Source: Phylloscopus collybita
Lineage: Eukaryota > Chordata > Aves > Passeriformes > Phylloscopidae
Assembly: GCA_027886175.1 (NCBI GenBank)
Contig: JAJNNQ010000009.1
Span: 24,107,501 to 24,171,500, forward strand
DNA: 64,000 bases
Reading direction: 5' to 3'
The notes beneath the pieces are model-generated. The model ran no database searches, was not told the DNA's origin, and saw only the letters and a list, made by a program, of their open reading frames with translations. The position numbers were made by a program, and so were the translations under genes. Positions 35,575 to 46,932 of the stretch are shown piece by piece. Every line of letters begins with the position of its first letter. Position 1 is the first letter of the stretch.

Positions 35575-36218
35575 CAAGTCTGAGTCAGCAGTGCCCTGGC
35601 AGCCAGGAGGGCCAACCCTGTCCTGGAGTGCATCAGGCACAGCATGGCCAGACAGACAAGGGAGGGGATTGTCCCCTCTGCTCTGCACTGGGGTGGCCTC
35701 ACCTCCAGTGCTTGGGGCACCTTTGGGTGCCACAATGTAAGAAAGACATTAAACTATTAGAGAGCATCCAAAGGAGGGCAATAAAGATGATGAAGGGTCT
35801 AGAGGGGAACCCATATGAGAAGAGACTGAGGACACTTGGTCTGTTCAGCATGGAGTCGAAGAGACTAAGAGGAGGAGACCTCATCATAGTCTGCAACTTC
35901 ATCATGAGGGGAAATGGAGGGTCAGACATTGAGCTCTTCAAGTTTGTGACCAGTGAGAACAGTACTTGAGGAAACAGCATGAAGCTGAGTCAGGGGAGGT
36001 TTGGGTTGAGTATCAGGAAAAGGTTTTTGCCCCAGAGGGTGTTTGGGCTCCTCAGGGAACTGGTCACAGCAGCAGCCTGACAGAATTCAAGAAGCACTTG
36101 GACAATTCTCTCAGGCACACAGTGTGTCTCTTGGGGATGGTCCTGTGCAGGCCAGGAGTCGGACTTTGATGATCCTTGTGGGTATCTTCCAACCTGGGAT
36201 ATTGTATGATTCTATGAA
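35575..36218 (+). mobile_element. CR1 LINE, 5'-truncated, with 3' end
   Basis: A plus-strand CR1. It begins near AGTCAGCAGTGCCCTGGCAG, continues through GGGGATTGTCCCCTCTGCTC, AAGAAAGACATTAAACTATT and AGAGGAGGAGACCTCATCAT, and ends at TATTGTATGATTCTATGAAT. The 176-residue frame starting at 35439 is unique sequence read into this element and is not a gene. Confidence 0.9.
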
Positions 36219-36500
36219 TCAGCAAGAAACAAATTAAGAAATCTCCTCTGACTCCTCAGTCACTTTCTATGACAGCACAATGCATTGCAATGCTGAGTTT
36301 ATTAATACCATAACAGTCAGAAACTCCTAAAGTATAAACTGTACAGCAGAAACATAAATTCTGCAAATCTAGCAAATGTAGCATTGAAAAGAAAAAAATC
36401 TGTCAAAAATTTTTAGTGCGTTTCGTACAATGACCATAATCAGTTGGGATGATCTGTCCTGACTAAAGCAATCAGTTCTTCCAGATTTCTCTTACTGCTC

Positions 36501-37137
36501 TGTAGTGGTGTGTTTGATTTTCTCTGTTAAATGTTTGTTCATACTGTTCATTTGGTTTGTTCCATGTACCCCCGTTGAAACCCCATTTGGTTCTTACCAC
36601 AGTTGTTTACTCAGTTCTGCTTAAATGTCAATCTCCTACTCCTATCCCCAAGGACCTGTCCATCTTACCGAGGCCACTCCCTGGGTCTAGAAAGTTCCAG
36701 GGAGGGTGTTGTGCAGCAGGCCAGGATCTGAGGAAGTCCCTCCTTCCCCCAGGGATTGGCTCCTGGAGGAGTCTCTCATCCCCATGGCCACTCCCTGCTC
36801 CTCCCTGATTGGTTCCTTCCCTGATCCTTCCCTCCACTCCTTCCCCAGTTAAAAGTAGCCAGCCCGGGAAAATCCTTGTCCTGCTGAGGCAGATTCTCCA
36901 CAGTGAGGTTGTTTCCCCAGAACCCTCAATAAACTTCAGTGGCAACCCCTTAGCAGAGTCCTCCTTTTTGTCGTCAGCATCGTCACGACTTCCAACGCAT
37001 AAGCTGGGCTGCAGAGGGCCCACCGGATGGGCTGGGTCGGTCAGCCTGCCCAGCTGTAGCGACTGCCTGTGACCGACCAGGGCTGGCCAGGGCTGGCCAG
37101 GGCACAGACAGCCAAGGCGAGAGGCAGGGCGCTTACA
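36501..37137 (+). mobile_element. Probable solo LTR (retroviral), boundaries uncertain
   Basis: A C/T-rich then GC-rich block with LTR architecture on the plus strand. A TTAAAAGTAGCC TATA-like site near 36.85 kb is followed about 80 bp later by CAATAAACTTC, a poly(A) signal. The proposed start TGTAGTGG and end GCTTACA give TGTA...TACA termini, but the flanks (CTGCTC and ATGAGC) do not match, so I cannot confirm the ends. The tandem GGCTGGCCAG at 37081-37100 lies near its 3' end. Overlapping frames on both strands (36557-37072) are inside it. Confidence 0.6.
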
Positions 37138-38236
37138 ATGAGCCTATCACTTGCTTCAAAGACAAGAGTAAAAATGGGAGAGAGGCACTAATTTAATTCA
37201 TTAGAGCTTTAGTTCAGCCATCAATCAGTTTAAATAAGTGTTATTAAGAATACTGCTACAATTACGAGCTACTTTTACAATCTTGTGCTAAATGAAGTCA
37301 AATTTCTGAAAATTCTTGCCTAGTATTTGTTATGCAAATGATGAACACAGTTTATTTAGTTTACTCTATAGAAGTTTCTTTTAAAAAACAAAACACACTC
37401 CTAACATGTCTGAAAATCCGGATTACAAGATCTTTTGATTTTAGCAAACAAAATTCACACTTGGGAAAGAGAAGCTGGTACAGTGAAACAGAAGTCCTCT
37501 GAATCACACAGCAGTATTTCCATCACAGCATTGCTAGAGGCATTCTGGACTAAGTGGAAGCAAATCATACACTGCACAGCTGCTCTAAGTATTTGTGTTT
37601 TCAGGATAAGAAAGATACGCAAAACAATATTGTATGTAAAGAACTGCCTTTCCAGAGATGACGGTGAAAGGCACCCTTAATTTCATGCAGTTTTCCAGAA
37701 CTCATGTTTCCCTGTGTACTTCAGAGCATTACCAAAAGGAAGACCTCAAGAATCAACCCAAGTTAAAACTTTCTGAGCTGCATCTTACCAGGAATCCTAA
37801 AGAATCACAGACACACTTCTCACTGATATTCAAGGATCTTCTCTGTCAAGCAGAAAAACATTGTATCACGATTATCATGGTTCTTCAAGTTCACATTAGA
37901 ATTGTTTCACAAACAAATTGGCAGGAGCAGATGTCATCAATTTAAAGAAGCTGTCCTACCCCCCATCAGCCTGCTCCAAAATCTGTCCCCACCTCTCTTC
38001 CCTACTTCTTTGTGCCAGCATAGCACTTCATGCTGTTACACAGTGGATAGCATCAGTCACTTCTAATTTAATTCAGATTGGTTTCCAAATCCAATCTGTC
38101 ATGGAGCTGAAAAAAATACTCTTGACAGGACATGGAAAAGAGATGGGTGAGATGGGGAATAACAAGCAGGAGAATAGGGTAATGCTGATTCTTTCAGCAC
38201 CACTAGCATTTTATGTAGCATTATCTATCATGAAAT

Positions 38237-38325
38237 GGTAGTCTGGAACATATTCTCCAGAAGGGTTGTGAAACCTCTATCCTTAGAGATACTCAAAGCC
38301 CAATTGAGAGTGGCCCTGAGGAGTT
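38237..38325 (+). mobile_element. CR1 LINE, short 3' fragment
   Basis: Short diverged match to the CR1 region with AGGGTTGTGAAACCTCTATC, then CTTAGAGATACTCAAAGCCC and a GGCCCTGAGGAGTTT block. Confidence 0.6.
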
Positions 38326-40244
38326 TCATTCATCTTTAATGTTCATCCTGATCTGAGCCAGAAGAGTTCCAGAAGTTTCTCTTCTCCCCACCTGCGTAAT
38401 CTTGTAATTCTGGTTTGACTGCCCAGCTCAGCCTGTGAGCCTGGTGCCTGCCACCAAGAGGTCTCCAACAGGGCAACAATAACTTCTGACAGATGAGACA
38501 AACTTGTGAGAGGTACATCTCACTAACTGAATCCTCAATAGGTTTTGTGTGCAGATGGTTTATAATCTGTTTGTTAATAAAATGGGTACTAAAAGAAATT
38601 AAACAGGAGCTGAAAAGCAGATGAATTCTTCGAGAATTCTTTAACCACACTTCAATCCGAAACCATTTTGTTTACTAATTGCTGCACAAGAGGGTGTACT
38701 CATATTTAGCAGAAGAGTTCTACCTACCGAACTCAAGATAAAATGTTACCTCATCTGTGTGTTTCTGGTTGTGAGCCCAGATACACCCAGTCCAATAAGA
38801 AACAATCAATGTTAATCAATGTTAATACTCCCAAAATGTTTATGAAAATGCAAGGTTTTACTGAAAGTTCCTATCCTACAACTACTACAATTTATTAAAT
38901 AAAATATATTTCATTTTGTGAAAAAGCATGGCTTTTCTAGAAGATAAATTAAATTAGCAAACAAACATTAACAAAAAGCCATGCTAATTCTAAGAGTAGT
39001 TGTAAACAATTATTTTAGCTACATAAATGATCAGTATTTATTTGTAAGAAATAATGTACTATTATTAATAATACATTGCATGTGCAGGAGAATGACTTCT
39101 AATCTCTAGTTAACATACCAACTTAGGAACCATAAACCACAGCTTTTAATAGATAATACAGCAAATCAACAACAGGGCTGAAGGCAATCAATCAATAACA
39201 TATTCATTAATAAAATAACCAGTGCTCCTGATTTTCCTTTCTGCCTCCTTCCCTTAACTTCTCTGCACAGCATTGTGAAATATTGCTTCAAGCAGACATT
39301 TCCATGCTCAGACTGCTCTCAAAAATGTTTCTCTATTAGACAACCTTTTAACTCTGCTGCATCCATAAGTCCCCCCAACACTTTGAAATTAGATCAGTGG
39401 GGAGGGTGAAACATTGCATGAAATTTTGATGCTGCAAGCTATGGCAAATGCATTCACATGCATTGAACCACACACATCATTCTGGCCAAAGTAGCATGCC
39501 ATTGCCTATATTTCTATATTGCTTTTCCAACTTTTTTTTTTTAAATTAATTTCTTAGACAATCTCCTATTTCTTTACATTGACTTATTCACAAATTATAC
39601 ATACAAGTAATTTTAAACAGTTTGTGGGCAGGGAAAGGACAGGTCTCTGAATGTAGAAAACACATTCCTTTCCAGGATCCTATTTCTCTGTCTTTTTCCC
39701 CTATATTTTGTCCCTGGTTTGTCCTTGACACTCACCTGTGTAAAAGAACTGGCATCACAGAGTTAACTTCAGGCCCTGGTCCTGTAAGGGCCTGTACCTA
39801 GATCCAGTACCACCCAGAGCTATTGGGACCCTTTAGGTCCAGCCACAGCAGCTGAGCCATGACAGTTACAGAGATGCTCTCAGAGACTCCACGATTTTTC
39901 AGATGTGTAAACTAGAGATTGGGGATTAAGTTCCATAGGCATATCCACAGGTACATAGACTTTATAAACAGAAGTTCCCCTAAGATAAAGACATTTTATC
40001 TTCTAATTCCCTTATCTCCCTCTTCTAACAACCATGAGGAAGAGCTTAGTACTTATTAGAGCAACTTCCCAAATAAATGTAAAGTTTTGGTGTTCAAATA
40101 CTTTAATACTCTTGGGGATTAGTTTTTTTATGGGGATTACTTTATGAAAAAGAGTGCTTTTTCATAAGCAACCCATTTTTTCCTTCTGTTTTTTTGCCCA
40201 AGGCATTATTTAGGCATCCAAAAAAAAGGGTGCTTTTTTTACTT

Positions 40245-40257
40245 CCCCCCCCCCCCC
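40245..40257 (+). repeat. C13 homopolymer
   Basis: Thirteen C residues in a row, preceded by A7 and T7 runs within 30 bp. Confidence 0.9.
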
Positions 40258-43200
40258 TCAAAAATTATACTTATCTTGAGAAAGGGACCTCTAAGATATG
40301 TTTGTCAACTTTAATTACAGGCATTTTGGCCCATGCCACATCACTACCGATGTTCTCCCTAGCATTCCTTGCAAAAGCAAACTTTGTGTTTGTCACCTTT
40401 TTACTGTCTCGGCTTGGGAGAAAGTAGTAGTGGCTCCTAAGCTGATGAATATCACATGTTGACTTCATGATGTGAATTCTGAGGGACAATGCAAACTATC
40501 TTCTCATTAGCACATTGTTTTCTGCCGTACACATGCCAGTTAGACAAGATTATTAATATAACTCATTAACTATGAAATTACTTATGAACAATACAGGCTG
40601 CACTGAAAAGAAAGGTGTATCTCTAGAAATGCTATTTTGTGACTACTCTTTCTTCAAGTTTCTCTATATATGTCTTGGCAAGATGGTTCACTCCAGAGAA
40701 ATGTGAGCATTCCCTTCTTTGAAGTCAGATGTAAACTAGCTGTTTCTTAACTAAAGGTCTCATTCATGACTCATGAAGAACACATTATACTCATAGGACA
40801 GCAGAAATAAAATTTTGGGTTTTAAAAAATTATCTTAGAGCAGGAATTGGGGCTTGAGGATTTTTTTTCTTCTTGATCTTTTCTCTGCAAATATTTCCTC
40901 ACATTCTGAATCTACATATTATTGATTTTCTTTGATCCATATATCTATGTATTACTGATTGAATTTTCTCTTTCACCTCAATTTTATTCACTGTCTTCTT
41001 ATATTTAGAAATTCATGTCTGTTCACTACACTCACTGAAACATGTTTTCAATCATGACTTTGCATATGACATCTCTTACTGCACATAAACACTTGCAAAA
41101 GTACACAGGAACTGTCTAGTGTTAACAGATACCTTAAACAGAGAGTTTTGCTAGTTTGAAACCCTGCCCAATGTATTTACACCTCTCAACAATTTCACTT
41201 CCTTGCTGCTGTAAATTAGTGCTACTTCACCTATTAGTGAAGTAGTATTAGTGTGCCATCAATTCGATGGTAGACCGGAGTGACACTGAGTACTTACATT
41301 GTGTAGGGAAGCCTTATAAAAGGTTTCTCACAACATGTTGGCTATCTGCCATTAGAAACTCTATTCTCAACATTTTACTTACCAAAAAATTACACCATAA
41401 AATAGTTATTATAACTGTTGGTTAAGTTGCAGCTATTGAAGGGTTATTAACTGATAGAAAGGACAAAATGAAAGAAAAAAATATTAATTTGTTTTGCTAT
41501 TCTGGGGTTTTTCAATAACACAGACCCTGTGTATTTCTCAGTTCTTCTGCTAAACAGTAACACACCAATTCCCTTAGAAGAATTCTTTAAATCACCAATA
41601 ACAAGACACAAAAAAACTAAAACTGGCAGACAGATAACACTATTTATGTGGGCAAGCATTTGCAAAATTATAACAGTCGCTGATTTTTGTGTTCCCTTTT
41701 GACAGGATTTGACTATACATGTTTTTCATTAGCTAGATCTCCAAGGTTGTATGGTTCAAGTCACAACTGCACTTAAATGGCCCAGATTTAAAAACTGAAG
41801 ACTGGATTATGACTTGGTTATATCCAAAGACAGATTTCACAACAGTGTGGGTTTGTGTACACAATTCGTCTGCTGGATTCTGAAGGGCTGCAAGCCAATT
41901 CATGGCAATATTTAAAATGAAAGACATGTGATTTCAAACATTTTATGTGTAAATCACTTCACCCTCTGAACATCACCTCTGCTTTGTTTCAAACTGAAGA
42001 TTCTAATCTTCTGTATCTTTTGACAAACAACTACTGCCAAAACTACATCTGGAATAGCCTTTTTGAGTCATGTTAAATTCCTTAGGCTAAGAGGCATCGT
42101 CAAAACGAAGTGTATTAAGAGGATAAAGCAACTCCCACAGGATGTGACAGACAGGACTGCAAGCTCAAGGGACAACTGGTAGCCACTTACAAGCATCTGA
42201 AAGAAGCCTCCCCTCCATGTGCCTGGGTCATGGCAAAAACTACACTGGATGGAGTCACGAGAAGAACGTTAAGAGACAACATGGTGTTGGAGAAAATTGT
42301 CCCACCTTATTCCTTGTAGACCTGGTAAGTGATTGTCACCAGTGCAGTAGCTTAATGTTTAAAGTAAATGCCACCAATTTCAATGAAAGCATCTCTGATA
42401 GGTTCATGAGAGAGGATTCTCAGTGTCTTTCCAGGTGAGTTTCTCAATAGCTTTGCTTCAGAAATTACTCTGAAGCTAACTTCATAAATGTGTAGAATTT
42501 AAACATTTCTTAAAAGCTGCAGAATGACTAGGTACCCTCTGCAAGTATAATATGACATCTCCACACAAGTGCATTATAAAAAGACAGCATAAAAGCTGGG
42601 TCACAGACAACCTATGGGATTGTTCACTCAGAGGTCCTAGCAGCTGCTATTTTGTCTTGCCATTTTCACCTGCTTTTGTTTGCAAAATCAAGTGGATTAA
42701 AACAAAATTGAAGCATGCCAGTAGAGGACTGCCTATACAAACTCAAACATATCCATACATCATTCATACACAATTAAACCATTATGGACTTCTTGTAATA
42801 GATATTGACTCAAATATATACTGATAGCTTCCTGTTCAAAGCCTTCCAAAAAAAATTCTCATTAGCTATGTAAACAAGATCCATGTGATCAGTCAGCTTT
42901 TTCTCCTAAATACTTCAAAAGCCTTAATTAACTCTAAAAAGTAGGGGTTTATAGCATCTTATTATTTTAGTAAGTTTAGGTGTTATAACACAGAGATCTC
43001 TCAATGGATCTCATCAACTTTCTGGAATATACTTCTACAAACAGGATTAATGTAAGTACTCAAGATATTTTTTCTGTTTTAAAGGCAGCATGACAGCACA
43101 GGGGTATGAGAATCCATAAGCTTCAAATTTATTCCCAGCACAGAAAGTCAAAACAAGCCATGTACAGAAGCCTTTAGGATCTTATATAGCCTGCCTATTT

Positions 43201-44937
43201 TTCCAAGTCTTTTGATGAAATTTGATTATTTCATAGAGTGCAAGAAATATTAGAAAGCATCAATCAGTGAATCTGTTTGCATTATGCAGTAATAGGCTGA
43301 CCCACTATGAACTTCTCTAATGATTTTGAATCTTCAAATTTTACATTAATTTTGGCTTTAAAATGCATCCTTTTTTGTCCCTTTTGAAATCTGAAAACAT
43401 TGCAGATAAAATTTTATTGTCTTCTTTAATTGTGGAATCCAAGGCATGTGAGTTGCTATAATAAAGATACATTCCATTGTAATTACTGACCTTTGATTGA
43501 CTCTTAGTGTCTTTCAGTGCTGAGGGAGATTCACTAGATTAAATAATTAATCATAACCAACAGTTCTGAGGACAGATCTCTCTTAAAACAAATAAAGTAC
43601 CAGTGTAGCATGTGGTGGTCAGGGGATACAGACTATTATTACCCAAAAGGACAAATTTACTACTGGGAATGTTTTAGAAGTCATTAGCTCAGCACATCTA
43701 GTTTGTGTTCTTCCACCACTGGTATTACTTTCCATGTTTTCTTAGCAGTGCTGCTGGACTTTGGTAGGACATAGGTTTTTTAAGGCTGATTTTTAAGTCA
43801 TATTGCAAAGATCTCATCCATCCCCCCAGGAAGGAGGAAGTTACATAACATCTTACACAAGCAGTCCCTTACTACAAAAATTATGTTTAAGCATGCAAAA
43901 AGCCTTACTGTACTTTAACTTTCCATTTTCCATTTTTCAGACAGGTTTTAGCTGTACTTTCAAACGCTTTCTGTACTGGAAAGTAGTATATAGGTACTGT
44001 TAGGTATTTTCTTAAAAGAGTGGGACTAGCTGATTTTATACCCAGTTGCTGAAATTAAATACATCTTTTAAAAGTAATATATTTTTGCTGTCACACTTGG
44101 TTTCACCACAGTAAAATACAGAAGAACATTCCCAAAGAGCAACACTATTGTAGTATTCAGAAATTCTTGTACCTAACTACACAAACACTGAATATGCTGT
44201 CTGCCTAGAAACTTAATCTCCTTCAAGTGTTAATGAAAACAATGTTTATAAATACATGAAAGATAAATGGGAAACAGACATAAGTTTTAATATCAGAGAA
44301 AAGCTATGTAATGACAGCTCACTGGATGCCAAAGATTAGTGCATGTAACTTTCCCTCTTGTTCCTTCTTGTAACGCACTGTTATAATTACTACTCCCATG
44401 GCTGCAAGCTGCCAACAGACTCTCAACAACACCTAAGAATAGACATCCAGGCATCACAGGAGTTTCATTTCTTTGGCACTGTGTGAACAACATTTGTCAA
44501 ATTAAGCTTTACATACATTAGTAACAATTGCTTCACAAAACAAAGAGAGCAACAAATGAAAAGTTATGATCAGATATAGAACCACTGATGTTAGAATGAA
44601 CCAGCTGTAACTGACCGGAGGAAATAATGATGATGCCAGTAACAACTGTTCCCAGCATTGGTGGGTGTTTTGCCATACTCTGTGTTCTAGACAACCACAG
44701 TCCCCCCCACAAAAAGCACTACAGCATATGGACATATCTGCATTCATTACCACCAGAGGCTTTCTTTCCACAGTGACTCTCCAGCTTCAGTATCTTTCTG
44801 CTAACCAGATTCCTCTATTCAACAGGCCTAACACAGGCTTGTCTCTTTCATTTTTGGTATCTGCACTCAGCATATACAAAGGAACTTCCCTCTACTATGT
44901 TAAATGCTTTTCTCTAGATCTCACTGACAGGAATTAT

Positions 44938-44997
44938 GGGGGGAAGGCAGGGAAGAGGCAGGGAAGGGGAGGGGGAAGAGAAAGGGCAAGGGGGAAC
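44938..44997 (+). repeat. Polypurine tract with G runs
   Basis: Sixty bases with almost no pyrimidines and at least seven runs of three or more G, for example GGGGGGAAGGCAGGGAAGAG followed by GGCAGGGAAGGGGAGGGGG. It can form a G-quadruplex or triplex. In the CORIN transcript it would be a C/U-rich tract. Confidence 0.85.
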
Positions 44998-46539
44998 CAC
45001 GAAGAAAACCCCTGACTCTTGAATCTCAAAGTATTTTGGTTGTCTCTGAAAACCAGAGCAAAAATATGTGTTCAGGAAAGAAATGGAAAAGAAATGTACA
45101 AAATTTATCCTTTCACCATTTTACCTATTTGATTAAGAGCTTTGCACTTGTGATACACACCACTCACTCTCAACAGGTTTGTGAAAGTCAAATTCCAAAC
45201 AAGGCAAAGTAAGTGAAGCAACAGAGAATCGGCCTGTTCTGTTGTTGAACATTCAAATGCATCAATGTATTACCTAAACCCACTTTTCTTATTTTGTTCA
45301 ATAATTTTTAGAGAAAACAGGTAGTGTAAGGCTGTTTGTTATCAGATTCCATAAGCAGAACAATTGTAATACTGAGTTGGAGCAAAGGTACTATAACTAA
45401 TAATGCTGTCAATTAAACAGGATTAACTGAAAATAGCTTTTGGTAGGCTAATAAAGATATGTACACAGGTGCATTTGTTTTAAACCACTCAGCCAGTCTA
45501 AAGGTGAGTCTCATTCTGCTATTACCTCTGCTGAGTTTCCTCCCCACTAATCCTATCCATGTAATCATCTTTATTCTGGGTTAATTTTCTGTCACTTTAG
45601 TGAGCTTGATTAGCCAGTCCAGGAATCATTGTGACGCACTGGAAGTGGCAGGCACATACTGCCTGGAGTGAGACTGCACCTTTCATTGGCAACTGGATTT
45701 TTGACCAGTTCTCACAGAATTTCTGTCATAAGTATCCTATTCCTTCTAAACTGCACAGCTTTCAACTTCTTTCTGGTCTTGTTGTTTGAAACACTTATTC
45801 AATTGTCATGTTGTCTTCCACTGAATTGCACAATGGAGGAACTGGAAATATAAAATGAAAACAAATCTATCTTCCCTCTTTCCCCCTCCAGAAACATCAA
45901 AGATTGCATACACATGTTAAAAAAGATTCCTTTTTGCTTTTTTGTGTCATGTTTTGATTTTAGCTTTGCTAAACTCACTGATCCTTTTTCAAATCAAACT
46001 CAATTTAAAAGCGTATGCATATTATACATATTAATGTTTGAAATTATGTAAATGCAGAAAAAATATATGCTCCTTAAACTTCCAGAATAGTTTATGTCAC
46101 CCTTAACGTATCCTGCTAATTTAATACCGAAAAAAACCATTTAAAATATTAACTTTGCTGAAGGAAATGACTAAACAATTTGAAGTTTAACTAATGGCCA
46201 CCCCAACTTATGACAATACTACACATATCCAAGGCATTATTTTTGTTACAAAACATTCCGCTTTGGCATAGCCAAATTGGAGAAATTAGGCAGAAGAACT
46301 CTGGAAAACAAGCCTGACTGCCCTAATATTACAGTTTTAGTTTATACAGTGGCAACATTTTTCTAGAAGAGCTCTATTACAGTTGGCTTATCATTGCAGA
46401 AATGCTGTCAATAGCTTTGATAGACAGGAATTTTGCAATGAGGTCATAGGCTTAGTTCAGATCTTCCCTTGTCTGATTAGACAGAGAGCATTTTACCACA
46501 ACTGGCTCTAGTCACTGATGGATTCTCATTCCCAAATAC

Positions 46540-46750
46540 CTGTCATCACCGTCACTGATGCATTCAGGAAGAGCGAGACTACAGCCAAACAGCATGATGT
46601 GTTGATAGCAGTTGAGGCGATTGAGGTAACTGAAGAACTTTAGGAACTTTTCCATTTCAATACTTCTGACAATGGAAAGAACTGAAGTTACAGTGGTGTA
46701 GTTATATGGCAGCATTTGGCACTGGCTGTTGGTGATATTTCTGCAGGCAC
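46540..46750 (-). CDS. CORIN: CORIN exon: first part of frizzled domain 1
   Basis: This 211-nt exon encodes about 70 residues of the first cysteine-rich frizzled domain. The acceptor reads gatttcacag before GTGCCTGC and the donor is GACAG followed by GTATTTGG. The peptide has five of the ten frizzled cysteines (in ACRN, SQCQ, LNCYQ, FGCS and PECI) and the signature MEKFLKFFSYLNRLNCYQHI. N-glycosylation sequons NIT and NYT lie near its start. The first two bases complete a codon begun in the upstream exon (probably A+GT, Ser, as in mammals), so the upstream exon must end in phase 1. The last two bases, AG, pair with T of the next exon to give Ser. This is the most 5' exon I could identify. Confidence 0.93.
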
Positions 46751-46895
46751 CTGTGAAATCAAAACAATATATTTAGAAGAACAGTATGACCATTGAACTG
46801 TTGGTTCAAAGCATGTATTGAATTGACTAGTCAGTATATATAATATATAAGCAATGCTGCTATCTCACAGGTAAAATTACATTCAATAATACTGT

Positions 46896-46896
<1 letters not shown>

Positions 46897-46929
<33 letters not shown>
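46897..46929 (+). repeat. A33 homopolymer
   Basis: Thirty-three uninterrupted A residues. On the transcribed minus strand this is T33, ending about 147 bp upstream of the Fz1a splice acceptor. Confidence 0.95.

Positions 46930-46932
<3 letters not shown>

Larger units (their letters stand above)
28395..46539 (-). other. CORIN intron splitting frizzled domain 1
   Basis: This 18.1 kb intron is the largest complete one in the window. It contains a striking inverted repeat at 28.90-28.95 kb, solo LTRs at 30.6-31.7 and 36.5-37.1 kb, CR1 fragments at 35.6-36.2 and 38.2-38.3 kb, a C13 run at 40.25 kb and a purine-rich tract at 44.94-45.0 kb. The other stretches (29-30.6, 31.7-35.5, 38.4-44.9 and 45-46.5 kb) are AT-rich and show nothing I can assign. 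Confidence 0.8.
2496..46750 (-). other. CORIN: CORIN gene, internal part (8 exons, both ends outside the identified sequence)
   Basis: This span holds eight exons that together read Fz1 - five LDLRA modules - first half of Fz2, the order found in the stem of corin. Corin is a type II membrane serine protease, mainly of heart muscle, that cleaves pro-ANP to ANP; the stem modules help position the substrate. The exons total 1174 nt, about 390 codons. Every junction restores an intact codon: the entry phase into Fz1 is 1, Fz1a to Fz1b is phase 2, all LDLRA junctions are phase 1, and the Fz2a exit is phase 2. All introns start GT and end AG on the minus strand. No stop or frameshift interrupts the frame, so the gene looks functional. 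The protease domain is outside the window. Identification rests on remembered similarity to mammalian corin, which is extensive, for example ESSLFPALVQTNCYKYLMFF in Fz2. Confidence 0.95.

Noticed and set aside
35439..35969. Plus-strand frame of 176 residues
   Set aside because: Most of it is CR1 LINE sequence (QCPGSQEGQPC and KKDIKLLESIQRR are CR1 ORF2 fragments); the N-terminal part is unique intron DNA.
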